Both the position numbers and the translations under genes were made by a program. 11,509 nt of DNA from Cyanobacteria bacterium UBA8803 (GTDB taxonomy: Bacteria; Cyanobacteriota; Cyanobacteriia; Cyanobacteriales; Coleofasciculaceae). The stretch spans positions 33,930 through 45,438 of the forward strand of contig DNXU01000279.1 of NCBI GenBank assembly GCA_003505715.1, written 5' to 3'. The notes below the pieces were generated by a model, which saw only the letters and a list, made by a program, of their open reading frames with translations, had not been told where the DNA came from and made no database searches. Shown here piece by piece: positions 1 to 6,209 of the stretch (position 1 is the stretch's first letter; the number at the start of each line of letters is the position of its first letter).

Positions 1-9
1 CACTCTTAT

Positions 10-47
10 TGGTTACTACAAACAATGAAGTGGTTACTACAAACAAT
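10..47. repeat. Two-copy direct repeat, 17-bp unit
   Basis: The 17-mer TGGTTACTACAAACAAT occurs perfectly at 10-26 and 31-47, separated by GAAG (21-bp period). It lies just past the 3' end of the minus-strand kinase gene. It resembles interspersed repeats I recall from filamentous cyanobacterial genomes, but that is memory, not a search. No stem-loop terminator is visible between it and the kinase stop codon. Confidence 0.7.
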
Positions 48-97
48 ATCGACGCAACCAGAAACGATATCACGCCGAAGTCTGCTCTCTGCCTATT

Positions 98-1921
98 TCA
101 ACGCCAACCTAGCCAACGCAGGACAGGCACCAGCACATAATAACTGACCCCCAGCCAGAACCCCACGGTCACCCCTAACATGGTAAAAAAGGCCACGGTG
201 TTAGTGAAATCTAACCAGCTAGCATCGGAGAATGAAAAGATATTCATCAGAACTTCCGCACGCAATAACCCCAACCAAGCTAAACCCCTAACAATGGTAC
301 TCGTACCAACAGCTGCAACTAAAGCGTGAACGAGGTAATGACTGGGTAACCCTAACCCCAGCACTAAAGGAAAAATAGCAATGATAGTAATCAACCCCAG
401 TAATCGTTCAGTGTCTGCATAAGATACCGACGCCTTCCAAATAAACCACAATCCTTCAAAGTGTTCTGGTAGTCTGGCAGAGATTGACGCCTGCCAAATA
501 AACCAGCCTGCACTATAACTGAGAATACCCATCACCCCGGCAACCAACCGCCGCTGCTTCTGACCGAAACCTCCCGCTTCAGTCAAACCCCACGCCGTAC
601 CTAACCCAGCACAGGCAAACAACAGTAGTTCGCGCCAAGTGACAATCGGGACTTCTGGTAGAATCAGGGGCCATCGCCAATACATCCAATCGGAAAAGCG
701 ATCGCCTAAATTTGTCCAGTTAATTAAAGCAAACCCACCAGCTGCTCCCAATGCTGCCCCTAGGCCACCGAGTAAGATCTCGCAGACAGTATCGGCACAA
801 GCAAGCACGATGCCCATTACCAGCTTAAATAGGAAACGCGCACTTTTGGTAACGCCTTGACCGCAAGTTGCGATCGCACTGGTAGATAAATCTTTTGCCG
901 TCTCTGTAGCTTTGGCGATCGCTTCAGAAAAAGATGCCCCTGCTGGAGGGGACTGTGGCTGGGTAGGAAAATCGATCTCCAGACGGTGCTGGATTTCTGC
1001 GGCACTAGCGGGGCGTTGTTGGGGGTCGAAGCGGATAGTATCATCTAGCAGATCTGCTAAAGCAGGACTCACCGATATGCGATCGCGCCAGCGAAACTCA
1101 CCTGTCTCTGGATCTTGCAGATCGGCGACATCTTCACCCGTCAGTAATTGAATCATCGTGCGTCCCAGGGCGTAAAAATCCGCCGCTGGCCCTACTACTT
1201 CACCAGCAATTTGTTCTGGGGGACTGTAACCGGGGGAAATCAATCTTGTAGAATTGCCTTGGCGATTCAAGGGCATTGAGCCTATTTGTTTGGCACCGCC
1301 AAAATCAATTGTTACTAGCCGATCCGTTCCCTGGCGCAGCATCAAGTTAGATGGTTTGAGGTCGCGGTGAATAATGCCCGAACGGTGCAATTCCTGTAAA
1401 ATGTCTGCGGCTTGGTACAGCCAATCTTGCACGAATTCCTCCGGACATCCTTGAGGGTATTCGTTGAGAACATCTTCTAAGGTCTTACCGTGGATTTTTT
1501 CCATGACCAGGCAGGGGAGTAACCGCTGATGGGAACTGCCTGGATCTACCATAAAATAGCTATCGTTTTCTACTTTAGGCACGCCGGGGTGGTTCAGGCG
1601 TGCCAACACGGCTGCCTCTTGTTCAAATAGCTGCAAGGCTTTCGGTGAGGTTTCGACCAACACCTTTAGCACTTTTTCTTTCTTCTCCCACAAATCCCAT
1701 ACAGTATAGATAGCGGCGAATCCCCCTGAACCCAAACGCTGAAGGGGAACGTAACGGTTGTGCAGCTGCAAGGTTGCGCCGCAGGAACTGCAAAACTTAT
1801 TGCCCCAAGCTTGAGGATAGGGACGGGGGCAATCGGGATTAATGCAATGAATCTGTTCAGTAGGGTACTGATTCACGATCACGATCGCGCCCGATAGACA
1901 TTGTTTCTCGATTCTACACAA
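98..1921 (-). CDS. Membrane-anchored Ser/Thr protein kinase with N-terminal Cys4 motif
   Basis: A 607-residue eukaryotic-type (Hanks) protein kinase expected to phosphorylate Ser/Thr on proteins at the cytoplasmic face of the membrane. Residues 26-47 form a Cys4 knuckle (C26, C31, C44, C47; spacing x4-x12-x2), as in cyanobacterial SpkB-like kinases. The kinase domain spans about 57-315: glycine loop GSGGFAAIY (64-72), ATP-anchoring K86, E102, catalytic loop HRDLKPSN (D187), DFG (D206), SPPEQ in place of APE, DFYALG (D248) and R303. All catalytic residues are present, so it should be active. The C-terminal part (about 364-604) is hydrophobic with roughly five to six membrane segments and no recognised sensor domain. 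WFIWQASIS/WFIWKASVS is duplicated at a 19-residue period. The start is uncertain: GTG codons at residues 14 and 16 (GTG at 1874-1876) place the N-terminus closer to the Cys4 motif, as in relatives. The substrate is unknown. Confidence 0.9.
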   Translation of the reverse strand: MCRIEKQCLSGAIVIVNQYPTEQIHCINPDCPRPYPQAWGNKFCSSCGATLQLHNRYVPLQRLGSGGFAAIYTVWDLWEKKEKVLKVLVETSPKALQLFEQEAAVLARLNHPGVPKVENDSYFMVDPGSSHQRLLPCLVMEKIHGKTLEDVLNEYPQGCPEEFVQDWLYQAADILQELHRSGIIHRDLKPSNLMLRQGTDRLVTIDFGGAKQIGSMPLNRQGNSTRLISPGYSPPEQIAGEVVGPAADFYALGRTMIQLLTGEDVADLQDPETGEFRWRDRISVSPALADLLDDTIRFDPQQRPASAAEIQHRLEIDFPTQPQSPPAGASFSEAIAKATETAKDLSTSAIATCGQGVTKSARFLFKLVMGIVLACADTVCEILLGGLGAALGAAGGFALINWTNLGDRFSDWMYWRWPLILPEVPIVTWRELLLFACAGLGTAWGLTEAGGFGQKQRRLVAGVMGILSYSAGWFIWQASISARLPEHFEGLWFIWKASVSYADTERLLGLITIIAIFPLVLGLGLPSHYLVHALVAAVGTSTIVRGLAWLGLLRAEVLMNIFSFSDASWLDFTNTVAFFTMLGVTVGFWLGVSYYVLVPVLRWLGWR

Positions 1922-1990
1922 TCAGATGGGGGGATTGGGTTAGGGTGAGGGGGGGGTGATATCATATCCGGTCAAACATCCCTAATATCT

Positions 1991-2056
1991 GTAGGGGCGG
2001 GTTTAGCGACCAATATTGTGGACTCCGCAGATAGGTCTTAAGTCAAAACCCGCCCT
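1991..2056. repeat. Dispersed palindromic element (GTAGGGGCGGG family)
   Basis: An imperfect palindrome with perfect 10-bp arms GGGCGGGTTT (1995-2004) and AAACCCGCCC (2046-2055) around a 41-base centre. Its right half (2025-2056) recurs in inverted orientation at 11478-11509 with 30 of 32 bases identical. A structurally similar element with a different stem lies at 4745-4806. It looks like a non-coding, MITE-like or REP-like repeat. It fills most of the gap between the kinase gene and the membrane-protein gene. Confidence 0.8.
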
Positions 2057-2067
2057 GCGGCAGGTTT
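2045..2067 (-). terminator. Probable intrinsic terminator of the TauE/DsbD_2-like gene
   Basis: Read on the minus strand, AAACCTGCC (2067-2059) can pair with GGCGGGTTT (2054-2046) as a 9-bp stem with one T·G pair and a GCAG loop, followed by a short T run. It overlaps the stop codon at 2068-2066. The distal arm is also the right arm of the 1991-2056 palindromic element, so the terminator appears to be built from that repeat. The T tract is short (four T), which lowers confidence. Confidence 0.5.
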
Positions 2068-2791
2068 AATGATGGTGATGCGGTATGGGATGCTTATCAG
2101 AGCCACCAATAGAAATAGTAGTAGGATGCAACTGCATCAAAAGAGCGCTCTGAGGTGGTGCTGGTGCCCAGCCTAAACGATAAATTCCCATCCAGAAGGT
2201 CAGAACACCCAACACAGCCATGACAGCTGCTAGGTAACGTCCCAGTTTAGGCACTTTCAGCCGTTGAATCAGCAGTCCGAACCCTACCATAGCAGGCATC
2301 GTGCCCAACCCAAAAATAAACATGCCGAGGGTAGCTAAAGGTACGGGTTGGGTAATAGCTAGACTCAAAGCGATCGCCGTCAAGCCACAAGGAATAAATC
2401 CCAACAAGGTGCCTAATGGATAAGTGCGATACCAGCTATTACTGGCATATAAAAGTCCGACACTCTTTTGATACCACCGCCAATTTTGCACGGGGGGTAG
2501 CTGTAGGGGGAGTAAATGCAGCTGTCCTAAGGCTAAATAGAGCATGAGCAACCCAGCCACAATCAGGATACTGGCTCGCAATCCCAATACATCCTCTAAG
2601 ATGTGACCGAAGCTACTCGCCATAAATCCCATGAATGCGTAGGTAGTAGAGCGTCCCAGACCATACAATACATGAGAATGCCAGCTATTGCTTTGAGGGC
2701 GAGTATAGCCCATGACAAACGGGCCGCACATACCCACGCAATGACCGCTACCCACAAAACCTAGCGCTAAAAACAAGTACAAACTCAACAT
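2066..2791 (-). CDS. TauE/SafE-like (DsbD_2 / UreH-type) membrane protein with His tail
   Basis: Integral membrane protein of 241 residues, resembling the DsbD_2 domain family (PF13386), usually annotated as sulfite exporter TauE/SafE or urease-accessory UreH-like transporters. Two hallmarks are visible: GSGHCVGMCGPF in the first helix (residues 14-25, H17, C18, C22) and GFIPCG (131-136, C135). The rest is about six hydrophobic segments. Members are linked to metal or sulfur compound transport or to cytochrome maturation; the substrate here is unknown. The C-terminus ends KHPIPHHHH, a possible metal-binding tail. An upstream ATG (2918-2920) gives 43 more codons, but these are low-complexity and come from a palindromic repeat (2825-2892), so I chose the ATG at 2789-2791, where the helix-encoding sequence begins. 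No strong Shine-Dalgarno is seen for it. Confidence 0.8.
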   Translation of the reverse strand: MLSLYLFLALGFVGSGHCVGMCGPFVMGYTRPQSNSWHSHVLYGLGRSTTYAFMGFMASSFGHILEDVLGLRASILIVAGLLMLYLALGQLHLLPLQLPPVQNWRWYQKSVGLLYASNSWYRTYPLGTLLGFIPCGLTAIALSLAITQPVPLATLGMFIFGLGTMPAMVGFGLLIQRLKVPKLGRYLAAVMAVLGVLTFWMGIYRLGWAPAPPQSALLMQLHPTTISIGGSDKHPIPHHHH

Positions 2792-2824
2792 ACAACAAAC
2801 TAGGTAAGGACTGCTGATACTCCC

Positions 2825-2892
2825 AGGACTTACGCATTTTACCCCCCGACCTCCAACGTTAGGGGGTGAGGGGGGATAAGTGCGTAAGCCCT
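2825..2892. repeat. Dispersed palindromic element (ACTTACGCA family)
   Basis: Outer arms AGGACTTACGCA (2825-2836) and TGCGTAAGCCCT (2881-2892) are complementary at 11 of 12 positions. Inside them, C-rich and G-rich tracts (ACCCCC at 2841-2846, GGGGGT at 2862-2867) pair again. It lies just upstream of the chosen start of the TauE-like gene and extends that reading frame artificially. I recall similar repeats from many filamentous cyanobacteria; copy number here cannot be measured. Confidence 0.7.
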
Positions 2893-2973
2893 GAATGTGT
2901 CTCAACTGTATCAAGGCCACTTGTGCTTATCTTAGATAATAAGACAAAGATGAAAATATCCCGCGTAAGGCAC

Positions 2974-4062
2974 CTAGGCGGCTACAAAAATTTGGTTGAC
3001 GTTGTTGGCAAACATGCTAGCGGACTGCCAACTGACAACAGCTAATAAGTCGCCGCCTTGGTATATTTGAACGCCATTAGCACTATCAGCGAAACTCAGG
3101 CTATTAATATTGCTAACCGCAAAAGTAGTTTGACCGAGTTGGAAATTCTTAATGCTATCGTATCCGTTTTCGGTTTCGAGAACTACTTTAGCTGCGCCAC
3201 CGAGCCACACCGTATCTAAACCAGCACCAGTATTAATATAATCACCACCACCGTTGGTATAAATGGTATCGTTACCATCGCCACCAAGAATATAATCAGC
3301 TTGCGATCCGCTATAAATTAGGTCGTTACCACTGCCACCAATTAGAGTGTCTTTACCACCATTGCCGTAAATTGTATCGTTATCAGCACCACCATCGATA
3401 TAATCATTACCGGAAGCTCCAGTAATGGTGTCATTGCCACCACTACCTAGTAGCGTATCATTGTTGCCATTGCCATTAATTTGGTCATTACCCAAGCCAC
3501 CATCGATATAATCAATGCCAGAACCACCATTGAGGTTGTCATTGCCAGCATTACCTTCTAAATAATCATTGCCGCCGTTGCCATTAATAACGTCGTGACC
3601 ATCAAGACCGCGAATCACATCGTTAGCGCTAGTACCGTTAAGGTTATTGTGGCCTGATGTTCCGGTCTGAGTATAGTTTAAGGGCAAGTTGATATTGAGA
3701 ACAATATTGCCTTCGCTTGCACCCCAGCCATCGACAGCAATGTTGTAGGTTTGTCCAGCTACAGCTGTAAAGGTAACCTGGCTTTGCCAATCCCAGAAGT
3801 CATCGTTATAAGTAATCGTAGTCAAGCTGTTGACTGCTGAACCTACATGGATACCTAATGCAGTGTCAAAGTCACTACCGAATGTGTTAATTGTCACCAC
3901 ACCATCGGCTGGCGCTGTCCAATTCCACCAAACTGAGGTATCAGGAGTACTTCCGTGGTAGGGTTCGCCTGCTTCTCCTGTGGAACCAAAATTATTTTCT
4001 GTGGTACTGACCACAGAACCGATTAAGCGAATACTATCGACAAAGTTATCGTTAGCAACCAT
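2974..4062 (-). CDS. RTX repeat calcium-binding protein with N-terminal PPC-like domain
   Basis: Secreted protein of 362 residues. Residues about 10-128 resemble a bacterial pre-peptidase C-terminal (PPC) beta-sandwich ([35 protein letters not shown]). Residues about 136-290 are roughly 17 RTX nonapeptides of the GGxGxDxxx type (for example GGSGNDLIY), which bind calcium and fold as a parallel beta-roll after export. The final 70 residues ([14 protein letters not shown] to NQIFVAA) look like the C-terminal region recognised by type I secretion. There is no Sec signal peptide, as expected for that route. No protease, lipase or other catalytic domain is visible, so it is more likely a surface or matrix protein than a toxin. 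No ABC exporter, membrane-fusion or TolC gene lies in the window. Translation starts at MVANDNF; the Shine-Dalgarno is weak. Confidence 0.88.
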   Translation of the reverse strand: MVANDNFVDSIRLIGSVVSTTENNFGSTGEAGEPYHGSTPDTSVWWNWTAPADGVVTINTFGSDFDTALGIHVGSAVNSLTTITYNDDFWDWQSQVTFTAVAGQTYNIAVDGWGASEGNIVLNINLPLNYTQTGTSGHNNLNGTSANDVIRGLDGHDVINGNGGNDYLEGNAGNDNLNGGSGIDYIDGGLGNDQINGNGNNDTLLGSGGNDTITGASGNDYIDGGADNDTIYGNGGKDTLIGGSGNDLIYSGSQADYILGGDGNDTIYTNGGGDYINTGAGLDTVWLGGAAKVVLETENGYDSIKNFQLGQTTFAVSNINSLSFADSANGVQIYQGGDLLAVVSWQSASMFANNVNQIFVAA

Positions 4063-4096
4063 TGGTATTTTCTGTGCAATTATTTAATAGTTTTCA

Positions 4097-4121
4097 GGTA
4101 AATTTTCTCTAAAAATTTACC
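4097..4121. promoter_or_regulatory. Perfect inverted repeat upstream of the RTX gene
   Basis: GGTAAATTTT (4097-4106) and AAAATTTACC (4112-4121) are perfectly complementary around a 5-base centre. The repeat ends 34 bases upstream of the RTX start codon. It could be an operator for a dimeric regulator or a hairpin in the 5' untranslated region. Which of these applies cannot be decided from sequence. Confidence 0.5.
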
Positions 4122-4359
4122 AAGTCTTAAGGCACTAATGAGAGTAATATTTTTGGTAGAAACATACCCTAATAGCGATCACTGATTCTATTTAACTTCC
4201 AGAATGATGTCAGATTATTATGTAAGCTGTGTGCTTTTTTATTATTGTTCTCTGAACATAGTTTTACAATAACATCGATTTTTTGTTTTTATATCAAGCT
4301 TTATTAAAGTTTGTTCTAAGACTTTGTTAAGTTACTTTTATTCCATTATCAGTTGAGTT

Positions 4360-4385
4360 GGTGGGTTACGCTAGGCTAACGCACC
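4360..4385. repeat. Short imperfect palindrome (GGTGGGTTACGC type)
   Basis: GGTGGGTTACGCT (4360-4372) is complementary to the adjoining AGGCTAACGCACC (4373-4385) at 10 of 13 positions. The pattern resembles the GGTGGGTTACGC...CACCCTACA repeats common between cyanobacterial genes (recalled, not searched). It lies about 45 bases before the small plus-strand gene. Confidence 0.5.
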
Positions 4386-4430
4386 CTACAAGATAGGCTA
4401 GCCTGAAATAGGCTAGAGTATTGAGTAAAG

Positions 4431-4730
4431 ATGAATATGGATTGGATGGAATGGATAAGGCACACCTTGAGAGGAAAACAGTTGATGCCACAAAAACAAA
4501 CAGAAAATTGCTGGCACATAGAAGGATTTGACACTTTCAGCTCAGAAGAATACCCTCTCCCCAGTGATTACAGCAGCGAAGCGGACGCTATAGCCGCAGC
4601 AAAAGCTTACCTCGACGAATTAGAATCCACCCAACCGACATCGAGCAGTGGTGGTCAAAATGGTATCCAAGATCGCGTTTTTGTTGTTCGTCCTGATGGT
4701 TCCAAGTTCCGTATTTTTCCTTCAAAATAA
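4431..4730 (+). CDS. Small hypothetical protein (99 or 81 residues)
   Basis: I do not recognise this family. The protein is acidic and soluble with no signal peptide or membrane helix. Visible parts are an N-terminal CWHIEGFDTF segment, an alanine-rich helix (DAIAAAKAYLDELES) and a C-terminal DRVFVVRPDGSKFRIFPSK that looks like a beta-hairpin. Two starts are possible: ATG at 4431, or ATG at 4485 (MPQKQTENC), which has GAGAGG about 10 bases upstream and removes a Trp/Met-rich leader. I give the longer form for coordinates but find the shorter one at least as likely. It stands alone between two palindromic repeats, and no terminator is visible after it. Confidence 0.6.
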   Translation: MNMDWMEWIRHTLRGKQLMPQKQTENCWHIEGFDTFSSEEYPLPSDYSSEADAIAAAKAYLDELESTQPTSSSGGQNGIQDRVFVVRPDGSKFRIFPSK

Positions 4731-4744
4731 AAAGGTATCCAAGT

Positions 4745-4806
4745 GTAGGGGCGAGTCGCTGTTTGGATGTATTAGCGGTAGCCGACAGGATAACTTGACT
4801 CGCCCT
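4745..4806. repeat. Dispersed palindromic element (GTAGGGGCGAG variant)
   Basis: Arms GGGCGAGTC (4749-4757) and GACTCGCCC (4797-4805) are perfectly complementary around a 39-base centre. The outer ends GTAGGGGCG and CGCCCT match those of the 1991-2056 element, but the inner stem bases differ on both sides in a way that keeps pairing. It sits 14 bases after the stop codon of the small hypothetical gene. Confidence 0.7.
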
Positions 4807-4912
4807 GATGGACTATTGAGGATATGGATGAGGCAATTCTCCAAGGGATAGATGAAGGCGATCGCATTTTGGCACTAAACTAGATGTATCGCGCTCTAGT
4901 TGTGGAACTGCC

Positions 4913-5662
4913 ATGTCTTTCGCCCAAGAGCTAGAAACATCCGAAGACCTATGGGATGATATAGTCTTTCCTCCTAGTGATTTACTCAGTGACGAGCCTC
5001 CGTTGGAAACTGACTTACATCGCCTGCAAATGTCACTGCTCATTGCCTGCCTAGAATGGTTGTGGCGAGAGCGTAGCGACTTCTATACCTCTGGTAATCT
5101 GACGATCTATTACTCTCCTCGTCAACGCAAGTCGGAGAAGTACCGGGGGCCGGATTTTTTTGTGGTGTTGGGAGTGGAACGCCATCCTCGCCAAAGTTGG
5201 GTGGTTTGGGAGGAGAATGGCAAGTATCCCAATGTAATTGTAGAAATTCTTTCGCCCAAGACGGCGGCGACTGATCGAGGCTTAAAGAAGCAACTGTACC
5301 AAGATGTTTTCCGGACTCCGGACTATTTCTGGTTTGACCCGAATAGCTTGGAGTTTAAAGGATTTCACTTACTTGATGGTGAGTATGAGGAGTTGCAACC
5401 GAATGAGCAAGGGTGGTTGTGGAGCAAGCAGTTGGGGTTATATTTGGGGATTTATGAGTCAAAGTTACGCTTTTTTAGCGCTGAAGAACAGCTGATTCCG
5501 ACACCGCAAGAAGTCGCCGAACAAGAGCAACAACAGCGAGTGCAAACAGAGCAACAGTTAACCCAAACAGAGCAACAGTTAACCCAAACAGAGCAACAGT
5601 TAACCCAGAGGGAGTGGTTGTTGAGCCAATATCGGGAACGCTTTGGAGAGTTGCCAGAGTAA
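4913..5662 (+). CDS. Uma2 family (DUF820) putative endonuclease with coiled-coil tail
   Basis: A 249-residue member of the Uma2/DUF820 family (PF05685), which has a PD-(D/E)XK restriction-endonuclease-like fold and is highly expanded in cyanobacteria. Likely catalytic residues are D81 in RGPDFFVV and E111 in VIVEILSP, followed by D121 and K125/K126 in DRGLKKQLYQ. The fold continues through YFWFDP (138-143), GFHLLDGEYEEL (150-161) and LGLYLGIYESKLRFF (174-188). Residues about 198-240 are a glutamine-rich coiled coil made of the heptad QTEQQLT three times, encoded by three identical 21-bp DNA repeats. The family's natural substrate is unknown; many copies are thought to be mobile-element-derived or to have been recruited to other roles. 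No transposase or toxin partner is adjacent. It ends at a good terminator, so it is probably monocistronic. Confidence 0.88.
   Translation: MSFAQELETSEDLWDDIVFPPSDLLSDEPPLETDLHRLQMSLLIACLEWLWRERSDFYTSGNLTIYYSPRQRKSEKYRGPDFFVVLGVERHPRQSWVVWEENGKYPNVIVEILSPKTAATDRGLKKQLYQDVFRTPDYFWFDPNSLEFKGFHLLDGEYEELQPNEQGWLWSKQLGLYLGIYESKLRFFSAEEQLIPTPQEVAEQEQQQRVQTEQQLTQTEQQLTQTEQQLTQREWLLSQYRERFGELPE
5543..5605 (+). repeat. Three perfect 21-bp tandem repeats inside the Uma2-like gene
   Basis: Units at 5543-5563, 5564-5584 and 5585-5605 are identical at the DNA level (each begins CAAACAGAGC). Each encodes one heptad QTEQQLT, so gain or loss of units keeps the frame and changes coiled-coil length by two helical turns. 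Perfect identity at synonymous sites points to recent expansion. Confidence 0.9.
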
Positions 5663-5683
5663 ATCAGCTTCCATAGTGACGTA

Positions 5684-5719
5684 CCTACACCAAGTATTCG
5701 CTATGGTGTAGGCTTCTTT
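5684..5719 (+). terminator. Intrinsic terminator after the Uma2-like gene
   Basis: CCTACACCA (5684-5692) pairs perfectly with TGGTGTAGG (5704-5712) around an 11-base loop, followed by the pyrimidine-rich CTTCTTT. It begins 21 bases after the stop codon. The tail is not pure T, so efficiency may be moderate. Confidence 0.65.
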
Positions 5720-5815
5720 CCCTTATGGGCATTTTCGATTAAAACTCCTCCTCAACTGAATAACCTCAAATCCGTTGCAGGTATACCTCAGTAGAATGAA
5801 CTAGAGGTTATTCAG

Positions 5816-6100
5816 ATGAAAGGATTCCTGACCGCTCTCGTTTCTGTAGCTACAGTAGCATTGGTTCAAACGGCTGCTATTGCCCAGCCTACCAATCCCG
5901 AACCCACTGTCGATACTATAGTTAATCCCAACTCATCAGCTGAACAGCTCGAAGCAGTAGAACCCAGAAAATTTAATGGGTTCGGAGGTACTGGTGGTGA
6001 GTATCCCGATCCCCCTCAGCTTACCGAGGAAGAAAAGCAAAGCATCAACGATAGCTCGGAACCTGAAGATAAGGTTGAGATATTGCGTATCCAAATTTAG
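5816..6100 (+). CDS. Small exported protein of unknown function
   Basis: A 94-residue protein with a clear Sec signal peptide: MKG, a hydrophobic core (FLTALVSVATVALVQTA) and an AIA-Q cleavage site after residue 23. The mature part of about 70 residues is acidic and proline-rich, with a GFGGTGGEYPDPP segment (about 55-67) and a charged C-terminus. No cysteines follow the signal, so it is not a lipoprotein. I do not recognise a domain, and it is probably intrinsically disordered in the periplasm or outside. AGAGGT (5803-5808) is a good Shine-Dalgarno 7 bases before the ATG. It lies between the Uma2 terminator and the sigma-like operon, and is likely its own transcript, although no terminator is visible after it. 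Confidence 0.75.
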   Translation: MKGFLTALVSVATVALVQTAAIAQPTNPEPTVDTIVNPNSSAEQLEAVEPRKFNGFGGTGGEYPDPPQLTEEEKQSINDSSEPEDKVEILRIQI

Positions 6101-6170
6101 AACTAAGTACAACTAGTCATTAGTAGGGAGTGGGAACCAGAAACCAAAGCTAAGTAATTTAGCTAATAAT

Positions 6171-6205
6171 CCCTCATCCCTCATCCCTTATCCCTCATCC
6201 CTGAT
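6171..6205. repeat. Heptamer tandem repeat (CCCTCAT)x5, STRR type
   Basis: Five 7-bp units: CCCTCAT, CCCTCAT, CCCTTAT, CCCTCAT, CCCTGAT. Heptanucleotide short tandemly repeated repetitive (STRR) sequences are known from filamentous cyanobacteria. The array ends only 4 bases before the start codon at 6210, so it makes up the ribosome-landing region of the sigma-like gene and leaves no Shine-Dalgarno there. Confidence 0.85.
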
Positions 6206-6209
6206 AACT

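Larger units (their letters stand above)
4063..4430. other. AT-rich intergenic region between divergent genes
   Basis: This 368-base stretch separates the starts of the minus-strand RTX gene and the plus-strand small gene, so it should hold both promoters. It is AT-rich with poly-T and poly-A runs. Visible structures are a perfect inverted repeat at 4097-4121 and an imperfect palindromic repeat at 4360-4385, followed by the 10-bp palindrome AGGCTAGCCT close to 4400. I found no convincing open frame, RNA gene or well-spaced sigma-70 promoter that I would assign. Confidence 0.6.

Noticed and set aside
4824..4883. A 19-codon frame MDEAILQGIDEGDRILALN upstream of the Uma2-like gene
   Set aside because: Too short, no Shine-Dalgarno seen, and no family recognised. 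It might be a remnant of a coding tail but nothing supports that.
4913..5662. Toxin-antitoxin or restriction system around the Uma2-like gene
   Set aside because: No methyltransferase, specificity subunit or antitoxin-like partner is adjacent, and the gene has its own terminator.
10..6205. CRISPR array, considered for the repeats at 10-47 and 6171-6205
   Set aside because: The first has only two 17-bp copies 4 bases apart and the second has contiguous 7-mers. Neither has spacers, and no cas gene is present.
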